Shown here in pieces: positions 12,501 to 22,569 of a DNA stretch of 64,000 nucleotides; positions within the stretch are counted from its first letter, which is position 1, and each line of letters starts with the position of its first letter. The DNA comes from Ursus arctos. Lineage: Eukaryota; Chordata; Mammalia; Carnivora; Ursidae. Both the position numbers and the translations under genes were made by a program. Below the pieces are notes generated by a model. That model saw only the letters and a list, made by a program, of their open reading frames with translations, had not been told where the DNA came from and did no database searches. The DNA lies in assembly GCF_023065955.2 (NCBI RefSeq), contig NW_026622997.1:17216001-17280000 (forward strand), read 5' to 3'.

Positions 12501-15500
12501 AGGCAATTCTCGATAAAGCCAGTAGATTCTAGACCAGGATAAGGAACAGAAAAGAGCAGGGGCTGCCAACTACGGCGTGCAGCAGGCCAAACCCAGCCAC
12601 GACCATGCCTGCATGCGTTGTCAATGGCCGCTCCCATGCAACAACAGCAGAGCTGAGTGTTTGCAAGAGAGACACAGACCATCCGGCCCATCAACCTGGA
12701 AATATTTACTACTCGATCTTTTATGGAAAACATTTGTTGGCTCCTACTACAGAGGGTCCACTCATAATTGTAGCAGCACCAGGAAGTAAAGATATTTCCC
12801 CAGTACCACTACTCACCCCTACCCCACAAGAGCCAGAAAACCATCCCTTACCAGCTGGGGTAAAGACTCCCGGTATTTGTTATTTAATTGGTTCACGAAG
12901 CATCGGATGATCCAGTAACAGTCGACACTATCCTCTACCATCTCTTCCACGGCTTTGGCAATGGCAAGAAATACTTCATCTTCCGGCTCCTGAAAGATTA
13001 ATAATAAATCTCTGGTAAAGGGAGGGAGCCAGCAGAAGAGAGGAATACATATTTCTCTCATAGAAATGAAACCTTACCCCCTAACTTTTGAAGAGGCTGC
13101 ATTAATAAATCAAAGTGGAACCAAAAAGCACACAGTCCACCACTAAACAGAAGACCAGGTGGAGATAAGGATGGGTAACCAAAGAAATCTATGTGGATCA
13201 GTGGTGCTTACGACTGTCCAGGTTTCAGACTGAGCACTCAGAGATTTTTCCACCTTTTAACATTAAAGGTAATCAAAGAAAACATAAATCATAAGCAAGG
13301 TGCTGACTCTCTCCAACCGAAAGTATTCCCAGGGCTAGAAGAGAATTTCTTTCAAAAGGATGTGATAAACATCACAAATACTTGGAGACATTTGTTAATA
13401 CAGTAATTTACAAAAGTTCAATGACTCCAAAGGGACTAACAAAGCATCTTAAAAAAAAATAAATTAAATAAAGCATTTTCTTTATTTCAAAACATTCATA
13501 CATACCTTTAGAATTTTAAGCACCTTTAAGCACCTAGTAAGTTAAAATGTCCCTAGAATCAGAATTTTAGGAATCAGAAGAATGGCATTTCTCAAACCTT
13601 ATGTCAACACTGAGAATATGAACATAAACCCTCAAGTAAATGTTAACAAAGTAATCTTATAAAAACTAGAATCTACCTGAAAATCTATTCTGTTTTCACA
13701 CACTGTATCCCACACAAAATTACATTTTCATGGGCCCTGGGTGGTTCAGTCAGTTAAGCGCCCAATTCTTGATATACGCTCAGGACATGATCTCAAGATC
13801 ACAGGATCGAGCCCCACATCAGGTGTGGAGCCTGCTTGGGATTCTCTCCCTCTCCCTCTGCTCCTCCCCCAGCTCATGCACGTGTGCACATGCACATGCT
13901 CTCTCTCTTTAAAAAAATTACATTTTCATCTAGGATTTAACAGCCGAAGGACTTAAGTGTAAAAAAAGAAACAAAAAGTATCTATTCCCCTTAAAAGCCC
14001 CAAGTTATATCAAAATTCCTATTTTAAAAAAGCATTTCATTTTAGGCCTCCTTTCAACCTCAATATTCTATAAAATGTCCAAGAGTAACGGAATCACAAT
14101 AGCAAACAAACTGAGGGTTGCTGGAGGGGAGGGGGCGGGGGGATGGAGTAACTGGGTGATGGGCATTAAGGAGGGCACTTCATGTGATGAGCACTGGGGG
14201 TTATATGCAACTGATGAATCACTGAATTCTATCCCTGAAACCAATAATACACCATATGTTAATTAAATTCAAATAAAAATTTAAAAAAACAGAGTAACAG
14301 AATCACAGAAAATATATTTTTCTAAACATGAATTAATGTATCAGAGGAAGAGAGAGAAGGAAGAAAAGGGAAAGACAGTCTCCTTTCTTGGACTCCCACC
14401 CTATGCTGGGCACCGTGCAGGGCGCTCCTGAACGTGCCATCTCACAGGCTCCAGGACAGTGTGAGAGGCACGAAAGAGAACCAACGTCCTTGACTATGTT
14501 CCCAGCCCTGTGTCGAGGGCTGTCACACACTCTACTAGATAGTAATACTAATGAAGCTGAGTGGGGCTTGATGACTGGGGAGATGTGGGGTGGCAGAGTC
14601 AAAACCAACACTTTGATGGCACGTTTGCCCAAGGCCACAGTGAAGGTGTCTGGGCTTGGAGCACAGGCAAGCTAAGTAGGGATGAGGTAAAACCATAACC
14701 TTCATTTAGGTATCTTGAACTAATAGATAATCTAACCTAATACATAATTTAAGAACTTGCAGAGTCTACCAAGTTCGCTCTGCCAGAGAAAAGCAAAACT
14801 TACAGAAGTTTGTTAAGACTTCCAATTATTTTCAGGGCCATTCTCTCTTGATAAACTTAATACGAGAGGACAACCTCAGGTCTGTCCATGGGAGCCACAT
14901 CATTCACTTCAAAAGAAAGAACAAGCCAAAACTCAAAGTGCTACAGGGATAGGTTGCAAATTGCAATTAAAAAATAAGTTTCAGGGTGCCTGGGTGGCTC
15001 AGGTCATGGTCTCAGGGTCCTGGGATGGAGCCCCATGCCGGGCTCCCTGCTCAATAGGAAGGCTGCCTCTCCCTCTCCCTCTGTCCCTCCCCAAGTCTTA
15101 TGCTCTCTCTCTCAGATAAAGTCTTTAAAAGAAAAAAAAGTTTTATAGAAATAGCACAGCTTGCAGGCAAATACTAATTTTGAGCAATCGCTGTTTTAGC
15201 CAAATGCACAAAAAGTTAAAATGCCTAAAACGAACTTCCAATTACATTAAAATAGCCAAAGCCCAAGAGCTATAATCATTCCTTTGCCTGAACTTTCCCT
15301 CTTTCCCCTTTATGAACAACAAGTAACTAGAGTTAAGGGTTTGTCGAAGACAGAAGTTTAAAAACAGGTTGGGGGCCTGCTGGGCTGAGGCTGAGGAGGG
15401 TCAAGACGAAGGAGGCAGCCCATTGGGCCTGCAGGCAAGGGCCAAGAGGTAGCTGGCAATACTGCTTGCAACCAGAGGAATGAGCAAAGAAGTAACTGTA

Positions 15501-18500
15501 CTAAGGGGAGCCTTTTCATATTTGCCCTTGTCAGACAAGAAAATGCAAACACAGAAGGGTAAAGGTGAGAAGAACTTGCGGTGCTGGACTGGGATCAGAG
15601 GTATCAGTGTGAACTGAGGCTTTTTCATATTCAGAGACAGACATATAAACATACATAGGTGAGTGTGACTGTGTGTACATGATTCTATGTAGTTATAGAA
15701 CGTGTGTATATTTCCTAGCTCTGCCGACTGACAGGCCCTAGAAGCAACACCACACTGGAAACAACATGCACATCTAGTGTCCTGTTCTTGGTTTCTAGAT
15801 ACCACGTTTTCTTCAAAACAGAAACGGCTGATTTTAGGATTGGGGTAGAAAAAGTACAAGATGGGCTTGGAGTATTTTTTGTGCCAGAAAATAAGGAAAT
15901 GTTCATTGATGGGAACTTGTTATAAAGACACAGACAGAGGAGAGGGGCGCCTGGGTAGCACAACGGTTAAGCGTCTGCCTTCGGCTCAGGGCGTGATCCC
16001 GGCGTTATGGGATCGAGCCCCACATCAGGCTCCTCCACTATGAGCCTGCTTCTTCCTCTCCCACTCCCCCTGCTTGTGTTCCCTCTCTCGCTGGCTGTCT
16101 CTATCTCTGTCAAATAAATAAATAAATAATCTTAAATTTAAAAAAATAAAAAATAAATAAAAAAATAAAGACACAGACAGAGGAGAGCCACTGAATGTTT
16201 CTAAAGCGGGGCGCTTGGGTGGCTCAGTTGGTTAAGCATCTGGCTTCGGCTCAGGTCATGATCCCAGGGTCCTGGGACTGTGTCCTGCATTGGGCTCCCT
16301 GCTCAGCAGGGGAGTCTGCTTCTCCCTCCGCTTGCTGCTCCCCCTGCTGTGCTCTCTCTCAAATAAATCAGTAAAGTCTTTAAAAAAAAGAAAAAAGAAA
16401 AAAAGAAAGTTTCTAAGGCAGTCAAAGGCCAGTAGGATGGGACAGTCTAGAGTTGAACTAAGTGTCAAACTAAAGTACCACTAACCAGTGGGAAGGAGGG
16501 ACTTCGAGGCAACTTCCCAGACTCCAGCTGATACATGCGGAGATAGACTTCAACCTGAGGTGTGGCATCGCTGACAAAGCGAACAACTTTCAGGGCATGA
16601 AGGACATCACAGTACTGCTCCTTGCGATACATCATCACCTGGGCGTGGGATTCGTGGTGCGGAGGCAGGATCCCTATACAGAGACCAAGGGGAAAAAAGA
16701 ATGGGCAAAATACTGAGACACAGACCCAAACCCCTCTATGACAGAGAACCAAGTGAGAAGCTGCCCATCATGATTAGACTGGAATCACACAGATATTTAG
16801 TTACCATACAGATTCTGTTCTACAAATTCTGTCTATAAAACAATCTTAAATTTAAAGTACTATCAATATTTGAATGCCAACTGCATCACTGACATGTAGG
16901 AGAAATGAAAGGGCATCATAAAGCCCTTGAATAAGTGTGCCCCTAAACAAGACCGTAACCATCAATTATCACAATGATTTCATTCATTCTGGTTGTCGGC
17001 CTGGGGCCTCCCTCAGCTCCTACAGACGTATCTCCAGGTTTTGCACTTGGCCCCTGCTACGGACTAAATTGTTTCCCCCCAAAATTCATATACTAAAGCC
17101 CCAACCCCAATGAAACTGTAAGTGGAGATAGGGCCGATAAGGAGTGATTAAGGCTAACTGAGGTGGTAATCCAACAGAGATGGTGCCCTTCTAAGAAAAG
17201 GAAGACATCCCAGAGTTTGCGCTCTGCCATGTGGGGACAGTGTGGGAAGGTGACCAGCTACAAGCTAAGAAGGGAGGCCTACAGCACCAACAACCAAACC
17301 AGCCAGCACCCTGATCCTGGATTTCTCAGCCTCCAGAACCGTGCAGATATAAACTGTTATTTAAGCTGCCCGGTCCGTGGTATTCAGTGATGGCTGCCCG
17401 AGTTAACAATACAGGCCTCTCATCTCAGAGCCACCAACAACTCAACAAATCCTTCCCCTCCCCAACAAGCAAACTTGCTCACAAAGTAGCCTAGCTTCAG
17501 GACCACAGAAATCTCTAATTTTCACTGATGAAGCCACCTTACATTACATTTTGATGCCGTTCTATGCTCATTAACCCATTTAAACATGTCTACCCGTGAG
17601 GCTTTGGGGCAAAAACCTATCTTTTTTACAAGCAAATGGCATGGAAAAAGCCTAGTGGACTACACTAAAATGTCCTCCAAATCTGGGCTAATAAAGATTA
17701 AACAGCTGTACTTCAACCCTCCTCATACTATTAGAGGTAGCACAGTGCTTCCCACATTGAGCCTCAAAGAAAGAGCTAGTTCTAAAAAGCTTCTTTCCGA
17801 TATTTACCTAAAATGTATCAGGAAGCGGGCCTGACAAGGTCCCTGAGTAATCAACACCTGTGCTGGGAAGAGTGAGCTTGTCTCCTACACAGCATGGCAG
17901 CTCCAAATCTCCAGTGTCTTTACCACAAAATAACAACAAAGACTTACCTGATAAAGACAAGTGGGAAAAACAGAGGTGATGAACGACTCCTGGCACTCAC
18001 AAAGTGTCACAAATTACAACTGTACATCTCCCAAGAATCCACTGGTATTATTAACTCATAAGACACATAGCATTTCCCAGTAAAAATAGACAGTACCGAC
18101 AATATCACCTAAAAGGCATCCCTGGATGGCATTTATTTTGACAGCCGCCAGAAACACCTGGATTTAAGGAAAAAATGCTCAGGGAAAAACTAAAATAGTT
18201 GATACTGTTCTCTAGACATTACCTGGATGGTGGCCCACCAGAAACACAAGTGCACAAAGACTGCTGGGACCCACAACAGAAAAAGGCATCATACAGTGCT
18301 TTCTAATATGGGCGGTATTCCCTCACTGCCTCCACATTAATCAGACTGAGGACTGCAGATTTCTCAAGTCCTGGAAATACATTTTGGAAAGAAAATGAGG
18401 TCTGTCTATCCTACTTCAAATGGGCTCTTACCAACCTAAGCTCAAATCCTAGCTCTGCCACTTACAGAGCCTGCAGTCTTTGTCCCCGTCTGTAAAACTG

Positions 18501-20877
18501 GGATATTCATGCCTACCTCACAGGAGAATTCTAGATCACTCTCATTTTTTTTTTTTTTTAAAGAAAGGAGAATGGTGATGGATGGATGTTATATGCATCA
18601 GCAGGCACAGCACAGAAAAAAAAAATCCTTGACTCAAAAGGGATGCTGCCAGTCACTGTGGCACCTAATACACTTTTTCTTCCACAGAAACTGAGCAGGT
18701 TCATTTCTTCTTCTCCTTCAGCCACTCATCACTGAAATGTATCCATTTGTGCTTCTCAGAAGTAAAAACTCTTCCGTTTCTTTCTGACTCTGAGAGCACT
18801 CATTGGGAAGTCAGACCTCTGCAGCTGGGAATCACAGAGATCATAAACTGAGAGCTATGGCCTCAGAGTTAATTTAGCTCAGTATCCTCACTTTACAGGT
18901 GCAAAAACGGAGGCCTAGCAGGGTCTTCCTCAGGGTTACTCAGGTGATGGTAAAACCTAGACCAGTTCCTTCCCCAATACAATGCTCTTTCCACACCTAG
19001 TTTCGGGACACATGTTACTTTCTCTTCTATCATGACTAAATTGACACTCTTAGAGTCACATTTAACGTACCGCTGCTGAAGTCACCTACTTAAACAAACT
19101 GCTTTCACAGTGAGCGGTACATCAGTCTCCTGAGAGCAGATCCATCGTGCAGTAAAGAGCCTTACAAAATCCTCTTGTTTCTGACCGATAAGATGATGCA
19201 TATCCCCTCACTCAACACTTTTAAAGATAAACTTTCCAACTGTTGGGTCTCATACCTAGAAGCACCTTCCATACCAGCGCACGGTACATGGATGGGAGAG
19301 GGAACCTCTGACTAAAAGTACAAAGTTTCTCGATATCTAGAGGAAGGAAAAAAAAAAAAACAGTTAGAAGCTTTTTATGCTGATCACATGAAAGTGCATT
19401 TCATTTTTTTCAAAAATTAGAGTAACATTTCCTCAGAAGAATTCTACTCTCGTCAGTAGATCTAGGAAAGGCAATGCTGGTCTGATTTCTAGCCCAGGTG
19501 TTCCACCAACTAGCTATTTAAAAACAATCAGTGCTTCACGGCGTAGGTGAAGCATTTTGCATATGTTACTACATTCCCTACAACATCAGCGGTAGTTACT
19601 GTTTATAGAATTTATTTCACTTAACCCATACTGCAAGTTTGTTGGGCGCAGAAATTGGGGCGCCTGGGTGGCTCAGTCGGTTAAGCATCCAATTCTTGAT
19701 TTCAGCGTAGGGTGTGAACTCAGGTCGTGGGATCAAGACCGTGTTGGGCTCCCTGCTCAGCCGGGAGTCTGCTTCTCCCTCTCCCTCTCCCTCTCCCCCT
19801 CCCCCTCCTCCTCCTCTCTCTCTCTCTCTCTCTCTCAAATAAATAGATTTCTCTTTTAAAAAAAAAAAATGCAGATGGGGTGCCTGGGTGGCTCAGGTGG
19901 TTAAGCATCTGCCTTCGGCTCAGGTCATGATCTCCAGGTCCTGGGATCGAAACTAGAGTCGGGCTCCCTGCTCCATGGAGAGCCTGCTTCTGCCTCTCCC
20001 TCTGCCCCTCCCCCTGCTTGTGCTCCCTCTGTCTCTGACAAAAAAATAAAATCTTTAAAAAAAATAAATAAAAATAAAAATAAAATATTTTTTAAAATGC
20101 AGAAACTGAAGCTCAAAGCAGTTAAGTGACTTAAGTTAGTATAGCTAGTGAGTGTCACAGTCAGCCCTCAAATCTCTCCATTTTTCAATAATCCACAATC
20201 AACTGTCCTGGACCTCAGATCCCCCTACTTGTCAAATGAGAATAATTCCAGACATACTTAAAACACAGACTGTCTAGTGAGGATCAAAGATCAGGTGGGA
20301 TATGGTTTTGAAATTTTAAAAGCATTCTACAGAGTACCATTTTTACCTATGGTTCAGTTTATTTTACTCTAGTCAACAGAACAGACCTTATTATTACTAC
20401 AAAGAAACTAAAATGTCAATACATAATGTAGGCTCGGTATTTCCATAGAAGAAAAATCATGGCCAAGAGTTGTGAATTTACCCAGAAGCTAATAACACCT
20501 CTGAAAACCGAGGAAAGGAAACATATGGAAAATATGAGAAAAAAACATCATTGATTTCTTGAGACCTTTCAAAGGCATCTGACTTGGCCTCGGCAAAATA
20601 TAAGCTTGAAAAATCCATAACTTCTCCTGAAACACACTATTCACCTGTTATCCTATCACTAAATAATACAGCAGGTAACAAATACTTCTGAATGTCTTTT
20701 AAGAGCCTTTCTTTCAGGACAGCTGGGATGACTAAAACCCGATAACTTTAGCTTGTAAAACTCACCCAGCCGGTCATCTTTTAGGAGAATTTCCAATGAT
20801 TTCTTTTCTTCAACTCCACGAAACCCCACTTTCTCATAATATACTGAACGGAAGTTTCTCTGAGAGTCCTCAGTCAT
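1543..20877 (-). CDS. TBC1D7: TBC1D7, spliced coding region (7 coding exons, complete)
   Basis: TBC1D7 is the third core subunit of the TSC complex. It binds TSC1 and supports TSC2-dependent inactivation of Rheb at lysosomes, so restraining mTORC1 (family knowledge). Joining 20766-20877, 19256-19336, 16486-16673, 12852-12989, 4084-4229, 2631-2760 and 1543-1629 gives 882 nt: 293 codons plus TGA, the length I know for human TBC1D7. Every junction keeps frame, and all splice sites are GT-AG except one GC-AG. The protein starts MTEDSQRNF and ends [11 protein letters not shown]. The TBC fold covers roughly residues 50-231, with recognisable [13 protein letters not shown] and [15 protein letters not shown] segments. 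I see neither IxxDxxR nor YxQ, the catalytic finger motifs of Rab-GAP TBC domains, which fits a scaffold role. No frameshift or stop interrupts it. The first, non-coding exon is not resolved. Confidence 0.97.
1795..1965 (+). repeat. MIR remnant
   Basis: AGACTGCCTGGGTTTCAAGC and CCATCTCTAAAATGGGGCAA follow the MIR order. Confidence 0.65.
2631..2760 (-). CDS. TBC1D7: TBC1D7 coding exon 6
   Basis: 130 nt, acceptor TTTATAG and donor GAAAAT|GTAAGT. Encodes [15 protein letters not shown] through KITKFLEN (to residue 265), the hydrophobic C-terminal helices of the TBC fold. Confidence 0.95.
3221..3403 (+). mobile_element. SINEC
   Basis: Full tRNA-like head, CT-rich middle and AAATAAATAAA tail. Target duplication AGAGCTTAAGGAGCTAG (one mismatch) flanks it at about 3204-3220 and 3405-3421. 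Confidence 0.93.
4084..4229 (-). CDS. TBC1D7: TBC1D7 coding exon 5, ending in a GC splice donor
   Basis: 146 nt, starting [16 protein letters not shown] and ending ESSLQR (residues 174 to 222, last codon split). The acceptor is CATTAG. The donor is CAGAG|GCAAGT: GC in place of GT, with an otherwise consensus donor. Using the nearby GT (CAA|GTATCG) would put exon 6 out of frame, so the GC site is required. Confidence 0.94.
5930..6190. repeat. Old interspersed repeat remnant (L1-like)
   Basis: Pattern of AAAAATCTCAAAAATATAG, AGATAACTACTGATAA and TTTTTCTGTATACATTGCA recalls an old L1-associated repeat; subfamily and orientation not assigned. Confidence 0.4.
6331..6560 (+). mobile_element. SINEC, arctoid-type variant
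   Basis: Body with GGCACAGCGGTTAAGCG and CTCGCTGGCTGTCTCTC, long AAAT tail (more than ten units). Preceded by a poly-A/poly-G run at 6312-6334. Inserted into an older L1. Confidence 0.92.
6570..7366 (+). mobile_element. Young L1 3' end
   Basis: Carnivore L1 tail with GGAATATTACTCAGACATAA, ATGGATGGAGCTAGAGGGTA and CATATGTGGAATTTAAGAAA, ending in an A-rich tail. A SINE (6919-7078) splits it. The host sequence is partly duplicated on both sides (ACACTGAGGTATCACCT / ATACTGAAGTATCATCT). Confidence 0.85.
6919..7078 (+). mobile_element. SINEC, internally deleted
   Basis: Head and tail are present but about 25 bp around the GATCGAGCCCC region is missing. Inserted in the L1 tail; AAACAAAACA occurs on both sides. 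Confidence 0.9.
7762..8105 (+). mobile_element. Tigger-type DNA transposon (MITE)
   Basis: Terminal inverted repeats CAGTTGACCCTTGAACAAC and its complement at the far end, flanked by TA on both sides, 344 bp, no transposase ORF. Exact Tigger/MER subfamily not certain. Confidence 0.88.
9500..9672 (+). repeat. MIR
   Basis: MIR core TGTGTGACCTTGGGCAAGTT, then TTCAGTTTCCTCGTCTATAA and a CCTGGCATGAAGC end. Confidence 0.85.
9805..10040 (+). mobile_element. SINEC
   Basis: Older copy with GACTCTTGATTTCAGCTCAG and an A-rich tail; AAAATGTTT(C)AATAT flanks both ends. Confidence 0.9.
10706..11085 (+). mobile_element. MER5A-type hAT MITE, split by a young L1
   Basis: Starts GTGGCTCTCAACCCTAGAAA, with AGAATCACCTGCAGCTTTTA and CCCAGAGATTCTGACTTAAT. 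It resumes after the L1 at AAAGCTCCCAAGTGGTTCTA. Confidence 0.8.
10864..11034 (+). mobile_element. Young carnivore L1 3' tail
   Basis: GGTGATGGGTATTAAGGAGG and GCACTGGGTGTTATACGCAA, with a poly-A end. AAAAGCTCCCA on both sides is the target duplication in MER5A. Confidence 0.85.
12852..12989 (-). CDS. TBC1D7: TBC1D7 coding exon 4
   Basis: 138 nt (46 codons, symmetric phase 0), acceptor CTTTCAG and donor CAGCTG|GTAAGG. Encodes [20 protein letters not shown] through SLPQL (residues 128-173). Skipping this exon would keep the reading frame. Confidence 0.95.
13732..13914 (+). mobile_element. SINEC
   Basis: Perfect 15-bp target duplication AAATTACATTTTCAT at 13717-13731 and 13915-13929. Confidence 0.93.
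14100..14290 (+). mobile_element. Young carnivore L1 3' tail
   Basis: GGGTGATGGGCATTAAGGAG and GAGCACTGGGGGTTATATGC, A-rich end. Target duplication AGAGTAACGGAATCACA at 14082-14098 and 14291-14307 (one mismatch). Confidence 0.88.
14983..15139 (+). mobile_element. SINEC, internally deleted
   Basis: Lacks the GTTAAGCGTCTGCCTTCGGC part of the head; otherwise head, CT-rich middle and A-tail are present. Confidence 0.88.
15945..16164 (+). mobile_element. SINEC, arctoid-type variant (young)
   Basis: Variant body and long tail. A perfect 23-bp target duplication at 15922-15944 and 16165-16187 indicates recent insertion. Confidence 0.95.
16208..16402 (+). mobile_element. SINEC
   Basis: Only about 40 bp after the previous SINE. 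Near-identical GTTTCTAA(A/G)GC flanks. Confidence 0.92.
16486..16673 (-). CDS. TBC1D7: TBC1D7 coding exon 3
   Basis: 188 nt, acceptor CTGTATAG and donor CCACTG|GTTAGT. It begins [12 protein letters not shown] and ends SPSFPL at residue 127. The exon ends on a codon boundary, and the next exon starts in phase 0 with EPEDEVF. Confidence 0.95.
17055..17413 (+). mobile_element. MaLR LTR (MLT1-like)
   Basis: Begins TGCTACGGACTAAATTGTTT; contains AATTCATATACTAAAGCCCC, GGAGATAGGGCC, CTCAGCCTCCAGAACCGTG and CCCGAGTTAACAATACA, in MLT1 order. No internal retroviral sequence. Confidence 0.8.
18443..18522 (+). repeat. MIR fragment
   Basis: AATCCTAGCTCTGCCACTTA and CCGTCTGTAAAACTGGGATA. Confidence 0.75.
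18865..18965 (-). repeat. MIR-like fragment
   Basis: Reads CCTCACTTTACAGGTGCAAA, then GGGTTACTCAGGTGATGGTA, as an inverted MIR core; weak. Confidence 0.45.
19256..19336 (-). CDS. TBC1D7: TBC1D7 coding exon 2
   Basis: 81 nt, phase 1 to phase 1, acceptor CTCTAG and donor CTTCTAG|GTATGA. It encodes about residues 38-64 ([20 protein letters not shown] then VWKVLL), the start of the TBC domain. Confidence 0.95.
   Translation of the reverse strand: MSRNFVLLVRGSLSHPCTVRWYGRCF
19657..19869 (+). mobile_element. SINEC (first of a tandem pair)
   Basis: Older-type body with long CT microsatellite (CCCTCTCCCTCTCC, then TCTCTC) and A-tail. Confidence 0.92.
19877..20097 (+). mobile_element. SINEC (second of a tandem pair)
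   Basis: Inserted at the A-tail of the preceding copy; ATGCAGA occurs before and after it. Confidence 0.92.
20766..20877 (-). CDS. TBC1D7: TBC1D7 coding exon 1 (start codon)
   Basis: Encodes residues 1-37 plus the first base of codon 38, from ATG at 20877-20875 to DDRL. The donor reads CTGG|GTGAGT. The likely acceptor (CTCCAAG, intron ending at 20886) would leave about 8 nt of 5'UTR in this exon; that upstream boundary is inferred from the pyrimidine tract only. An out-of-frame ATG at 20884-20882 opens a four-codon ORF that overlaps the true start. Confidence 0.95.
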
Positions 20878-21801
20878 GTTTCATTCTTGGAGGAGAAAGA
20901 GCACGGAAGGAGAAAGAGTGAGCTTAAAAACAAAGAATGAAGAATTGGGAACTTTTCCAATGATTTTCTGCAACTTCCCCCATGAATTCGATATACTGAA
21001 ATAAACTGGCTGCCCTTGCATAGGACTCAATATTAAATATCTCCTTTTAAACAACTAACACCACCTCACCTATGTTCCTTGGCCAAAAACCAAGACATAA
21101 AACTAAAGTCCTCTGAGCCGTTAAAATAGATTTCACAAGGTGCAGGCACTAGGGTTCCTACTTATGGGAGTTCCTAGCCATTACACATGTTCAAAGAAAA
21201 AAATTAGTGAAATATGAAGATGGAGAAGATGTCATGTAAAAGGGGTTACCAAACAGTATCCACTAGGATTCTTTTTGTTTTACAGATATTATGCATTAAA
21301 AAATTAGACTATATTCTAAAATGTTGGCAATGAGTTATCTTTAGGTAGTAGGATTCTCAGTGATTTAAATCTTTCTTTTGCTTAGCCATATTTTTTGAAT
21401 GGGCACTTTGTAAAATGAAAAACTAAGCTATAAAGTAAAAAGCCACACGTTTCTCACTTAGTTTTCTTTTAAAGACAATACTATCAAATGCAATTACCAA
21501 AATTCAGAACTCACCACAGATTAACAGCACTAAACTGTAAACCAGAAGAGGCCCAGGAGTGTAGCCTATTGACAAGTGATGCCACAGCTGGAGACAGAAT
21601 AACGACTTAAAATCTGGCATCAGAATTCAAAAAGTTCAGCTTCTCAGGTTCTTTCACAATAAACGTTCATAAGACTGACAGCAGGTCATCAGGAAAAGGT
21701 CAAACTGGGTTGGCATTTTTAAGAATAAAATGAATGTAACACATTTTTCAGGAAGTACTGCACTGCCTGACTCAAATGCTTAAAACGTCGACGCAAAAAA
21801 A

Positions 21802-21880
21802 ACATATATATATATATATACACGCATACATGTACACATATATACACATATGTATTATATTAATATATATGTATAGATAT
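21802..21880. repeat. (AT)/(AC) simple repeat
   Basis: ATATATATATATATACACGC and further TA/CA runs in a TBC1D7 intron. Confidence 0.85.
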
Positions 21881-22508
21881 AATCCTCAGGTTTAGAAATC
21901 CTGAGAAGTTCCAGACAGCCACGTTCTTATTGAAAAGATAGGCTCTGAGCCCCTTCAGTCACAGGAAAGAAGAGGAATCGTTTCAAATGACAAATTCTAA
22001 AGGGTTCTGAGCTTTGGGGACCAAATGCTTTTTTAAAAAACAAAATTACAAAGGACTAAAACACTAAATGAGCTCGGGATTCATTTAAAAACAGCATCCG
22101 AACAGCTGCAGGGTGATGCGGTGCCCATTGCCTAAAAACGCCATTCTCGGATTGCACTACAGCGGCATACAGGTCCTGGAGAAAATACTGTTGACACTTC
22201 GGCCCGAGCGTCCACTTCAGGAAATGCAAACACACCCTGGTTTGAGACCCCAGGTCCCCTTCTCCCTATTATGCTTCACCTCTAGAAGTGGAAACCACAC
22301 CCGGGTTGAGACTAAGTGGTCCGGGGGAGGCAGCGGAAACCAGGCCCAGCGCGCTGACCGGCCGGCGGGCAGACGGGCGACGCAAGGGCCGCCGAGGACA
22401 CGAAAGCGCCCCACGGTGGCCCCCGCTGTGGTGAGAGGTGGCCGGACACCCGCGCCCGGCAGGGCAGCGACCGGAAGAAGCCGCCGGCGCCGCTGTCGTC
22501 GCCGGACG

Positions 22509-22516
22509 TGACGTCA
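22509..22516. promoter_or_regulatory. Full palindromic CRE (TGACGTCA)
   Basis: Perfect 8-bp CREB/ATF consensus inside the CpG island, 13 bp before a GC box (GGGGCGG, 22529-22535). Confidence 0.6.
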
Positions 22517-22544
22517 GTACCCGCCCGAGGGGCGGTGTCGAGAC

Positions 22545-22569
22545 TGCGCGTGCGTACTGAGCATGCGCA
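22545..22569. promoter_or_regulatory. Paired NRF1-like GCGC sites
   Basis: TGCGCGTGCG (22545-22554) and GCATGCGCA (22561-22569) resemble the NRF1 palindrome and lie next to the CRE and GC box, a common housekeeping promoter arrangement. Confidence 0.5.
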
